From assembly GCF_000523235.1 (NCBI RefSeq), contig NZ_CP006850.1, positions 682,001 through 746,000 of the forward strand: DNA of 64,000 bases, read 5' to 3'. Each line of letters begins with the position of its first letter. Position 1 is the stretch's first letter. A program made the translations under genes and the position numbers. The stretch is from Nocardia nova SH22a. Its GTDB lineage: Bacteria > Actinomycetota > Actinomycetes > Mycobacteriales > Mycobacteriaceae. Shown here one piece after another: positions 62,811 to 64,000 of the stretch. The notes beneath the pieces are model-generated. The model was not told the DNA's origin. It saw only the letters and a program-made list of their open reading frames with translations, and did not search any database.

Positions 62811-63992
62811 TCAGGACCGGGCCGCACCATGAGCGGCATGCAATCTGCGGACTGCCTCGTCGAGAGTCTCGTCCTTCTTACAGAATGCGAAGCGGATCAA
62901 GCGATCCCAGGACGGTCGATCGTCGGCGAACACGCTCAGCGGCACCGCGGCCACTCCCAGTCGTTCCGGTAGCTCCCGGCAGAAGGTCAGGGCGTCGGCG
63001 GAAGTCAGCGGGCTGATATCGGCGCAGACGAAGTAGGTCGCATCGCTGCGCTGCACCGTGAATCCGGCGTCGCCGAGCGCCTCCGACAGGCGAATACGCT
63101 TGTCCGACAGGCTGTCCCGCAGATCCCGCACCCATGCCTGCTCGTGTTCGAGCGCATAGGCCACCGCGGGCTGGAACGGCCCGCCGCCGACGAAACTCAG
63201 AAACTGCTTCGCGGCGATCACCCCGTCGATCAGTGGCGCCGGTCCGCACGCCCAGCCGATCTTCCAGCCGGTGACGCTGAATGTCTTGGCGGCGCTGGAG
63301 ACCACGACGGTGCGCTCGTACATGCCCGGCAGTGTCGCAATGCTGATGTGGGTGTTGCCGTCGTAGACGAGATGTTCGTAGACCTCGTCGGAGACGACGA
63401 TCAGATCGTGTTCGCGGGCGAGGTCGGCGATCGCCTCCAGATCGGCCCGGGAGAACACCGCGCCGGTGGGGTTGTGCGGTGTGTTCAGCAGCAGCATGCG
63501 GGTTTTCGGGGTGATCGCGGCGCGCAGACTGTCCAGGTCGAGGGCGAATCCGGTGCCGTCGGGCACCAGGTGCGCGGTGCGGCGGGTGGCCCCGGCGAGT
63601 GCGACGACCGCGGCGTAGGAGTCGTAGTACGGCTCGATCAGGACCACTTCCGCACCCGGTTCCACCAGGCCCAGCACCGCCGCGGCCAGTGCCTCGGTCG
63701 CGCCGACGGTCACCAGCACCTCACGGTCGATGTCGTAGTCGGTGCCGTAGCGCAGGCGGCGATCGGCGGCGATCGCGCGGCGCAGCACCGGCATCCCGCG
63801 ACCGGGCGGGTACTGGTTCACCCCGTCGGCGATCGCGGTGCGGGCGGCCTCCAGCATCGCGGCGGGGCCGTCGGTATCGGGAAATCCCTGGCCGAGATTG
63901 ACCGCATCGTGCCGCACGGCCAGTTCGGTCATCTCCGCGAAGATCGTGGCGCCGAACGGGCGCAGGCGGGCGACGGTGGGGATCGCTGACAT
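62811..63992 (-). CDS. Pyridoxal-phosphate aminotransferase (DapC-like)
   Basis: This 393-aa class I/II aminotransferase has NLGQGFPDTDGP, NTPHNPTGAVFS, SDEVYEHLVYDG and the PLP Lys in SSAAKTFSVTGWKIGW. Closest in pattern is N-succinyldiaminopimelate aminotransferase DapC of actinobacteria (Rv0858c-like), with kynurenine/glutamine transaminases as alternatives. ATG 63992 lies near the window edge; any promoter is outside. Confidence 0.88.
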   Translation of the reverse strand: MSAIPTVARLRPFGATIFAEMTELAVRHDAVNLGQGFPDTDGPAAMLEAARTAIADGVNQYPPGRGMPVLRRAIAADRRLRYGTDYDIDREVLVTVGATEALAAAVLGLVEPGAEVVLIEPYYDSYAAVVALAGATRRTAHLVPDGTGFALDLDSLRAAITPKTRMLLLNTPHNPTGAVFSRADLEAIADLAREHDLIVVSDEVYEHLVYDGNTHISIATLPGMYERTVVVSSAAKTFSVTGWKIGWACGPAPLIDGVIAAKQFLSFVGGGPFQPAVAYALEHEQAWVRDLRDSLSDKRIRLSEALGDAGFTVQRSDATYFVCADISPLTSADALTFCRELPERLGVAAVPLSVFADDRPSWDRLIRFAFCKKDETLDEAVRRLHAAHGAARS

Positions 63993-64000
63993 GGTCTCAA

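Noticed and set aside
1-64000. CRISPR arrays, insertion sequences, phage integrase or att-site duplications
   Set aside because: No regularly spaced repeats, transposase/integrase motifs or duplicated tRNA ends were seen by eye.

Overview
The sequence is high-GC actinobacterial chromosome and is most consistent with Nocardia or a close mycolic-acid relative. Pointers are a DesA1-type acyl-ACP desaturase, a KasA/KasB-like ketosynthase, MmpL-type and DUF3556 membrane proteins, polyprenol-phosphate-mannose synthase, and a salicylate synthase/salicylate-AMP ligase pair preceded by IdeR-like iron boxes, as in nocobactin/mycobactin producers. GTG starts and ATGA/GTGA overlaps are common.

Layout. 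(1) 1-5.1 kb: end of a DHA2 drug exporter, then phoU, a LytR-CpsA-Psr (LCP) protein and dusB, all on the minus strand. (2) 5.2-30.6 kb: a biosynthetic gene cluster. It holds a UndA-like haem-oxygenase-fold diiron enzyme, three type I PKS proteins (KS-ACP; FAAL-ACP-KS-AT-DH-KR-ACP; KS-AT), a divergent TetR, an alpha/beta hydrolase, an AurF-like diiron oxygenase with a DUF4873 protein, an MMPL exporter, an SRPBCC protein, a StrR-like ParB-domain regulator with a matching operator, and a five-gene operon (SCP2-like protein, acyl-CoA dehydrogenase, unknown protein, E1/ThiF-like adenylyltransferase, KAS). (3) 30.6-34 kb: desA1, tRNA-Lys, an orphan ScbR-like TetR, and tRNA-Glu, tRNA-Asp and tRNA-Phe. 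(4) 34-41.4 kb: MarR/ABM-monooxygenase pair, a PucR regulator, and a CoA ligase-DUF3556-flavoprotein operon that shares an operator-like palindrome with the PucR gene. (5) 41.5-44.1 kb: small membrane and secreted proteins and a flavoprotein remnant. (6) 44.4-51.5 kb: an acyl-CoA catabolic operon (two enoyl-CoA hydratases, SDR, CoA ligase, two acyl-CoA dehydrogenases) with a TetR; two similar palindromes suggest one regulon. (7) 51.6-56.4 kb: a small conserved protein, ppm1, a HAD-PlsC fusion and PlsB. (8) 56.5-59.7 kb: salicylate synthase and salicylate-AMP ligase under iron boxes. (9) 59.8-64 kb: SDR, AhpD-like protein, DAHP synthase behind an aromatic leader peptide, and a DapC-like aminotransferase.

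Main point: from memory, phoU, the LCP gene, dus and desA1 are neighbours in Mycobacterium tuberculosis (Rv0821c-Rv0824c). Here about 25 kb of biosynthetic genes separates dusB from desA1. The cluster therefore looks like an insertion into a conserved backbone. I do not recognise it as any characterised pathway. Its PKS carries several non-canonical active sites: a KS with Asn in place of the second catalytic His, and an AT with Gln in place of the extender-carboxylate Arg. This suggests an unusual acyl chain that is activated by the FAAL, extended with methylmalonate, modified by two diiron enzymes and exported by the MMPL protein.
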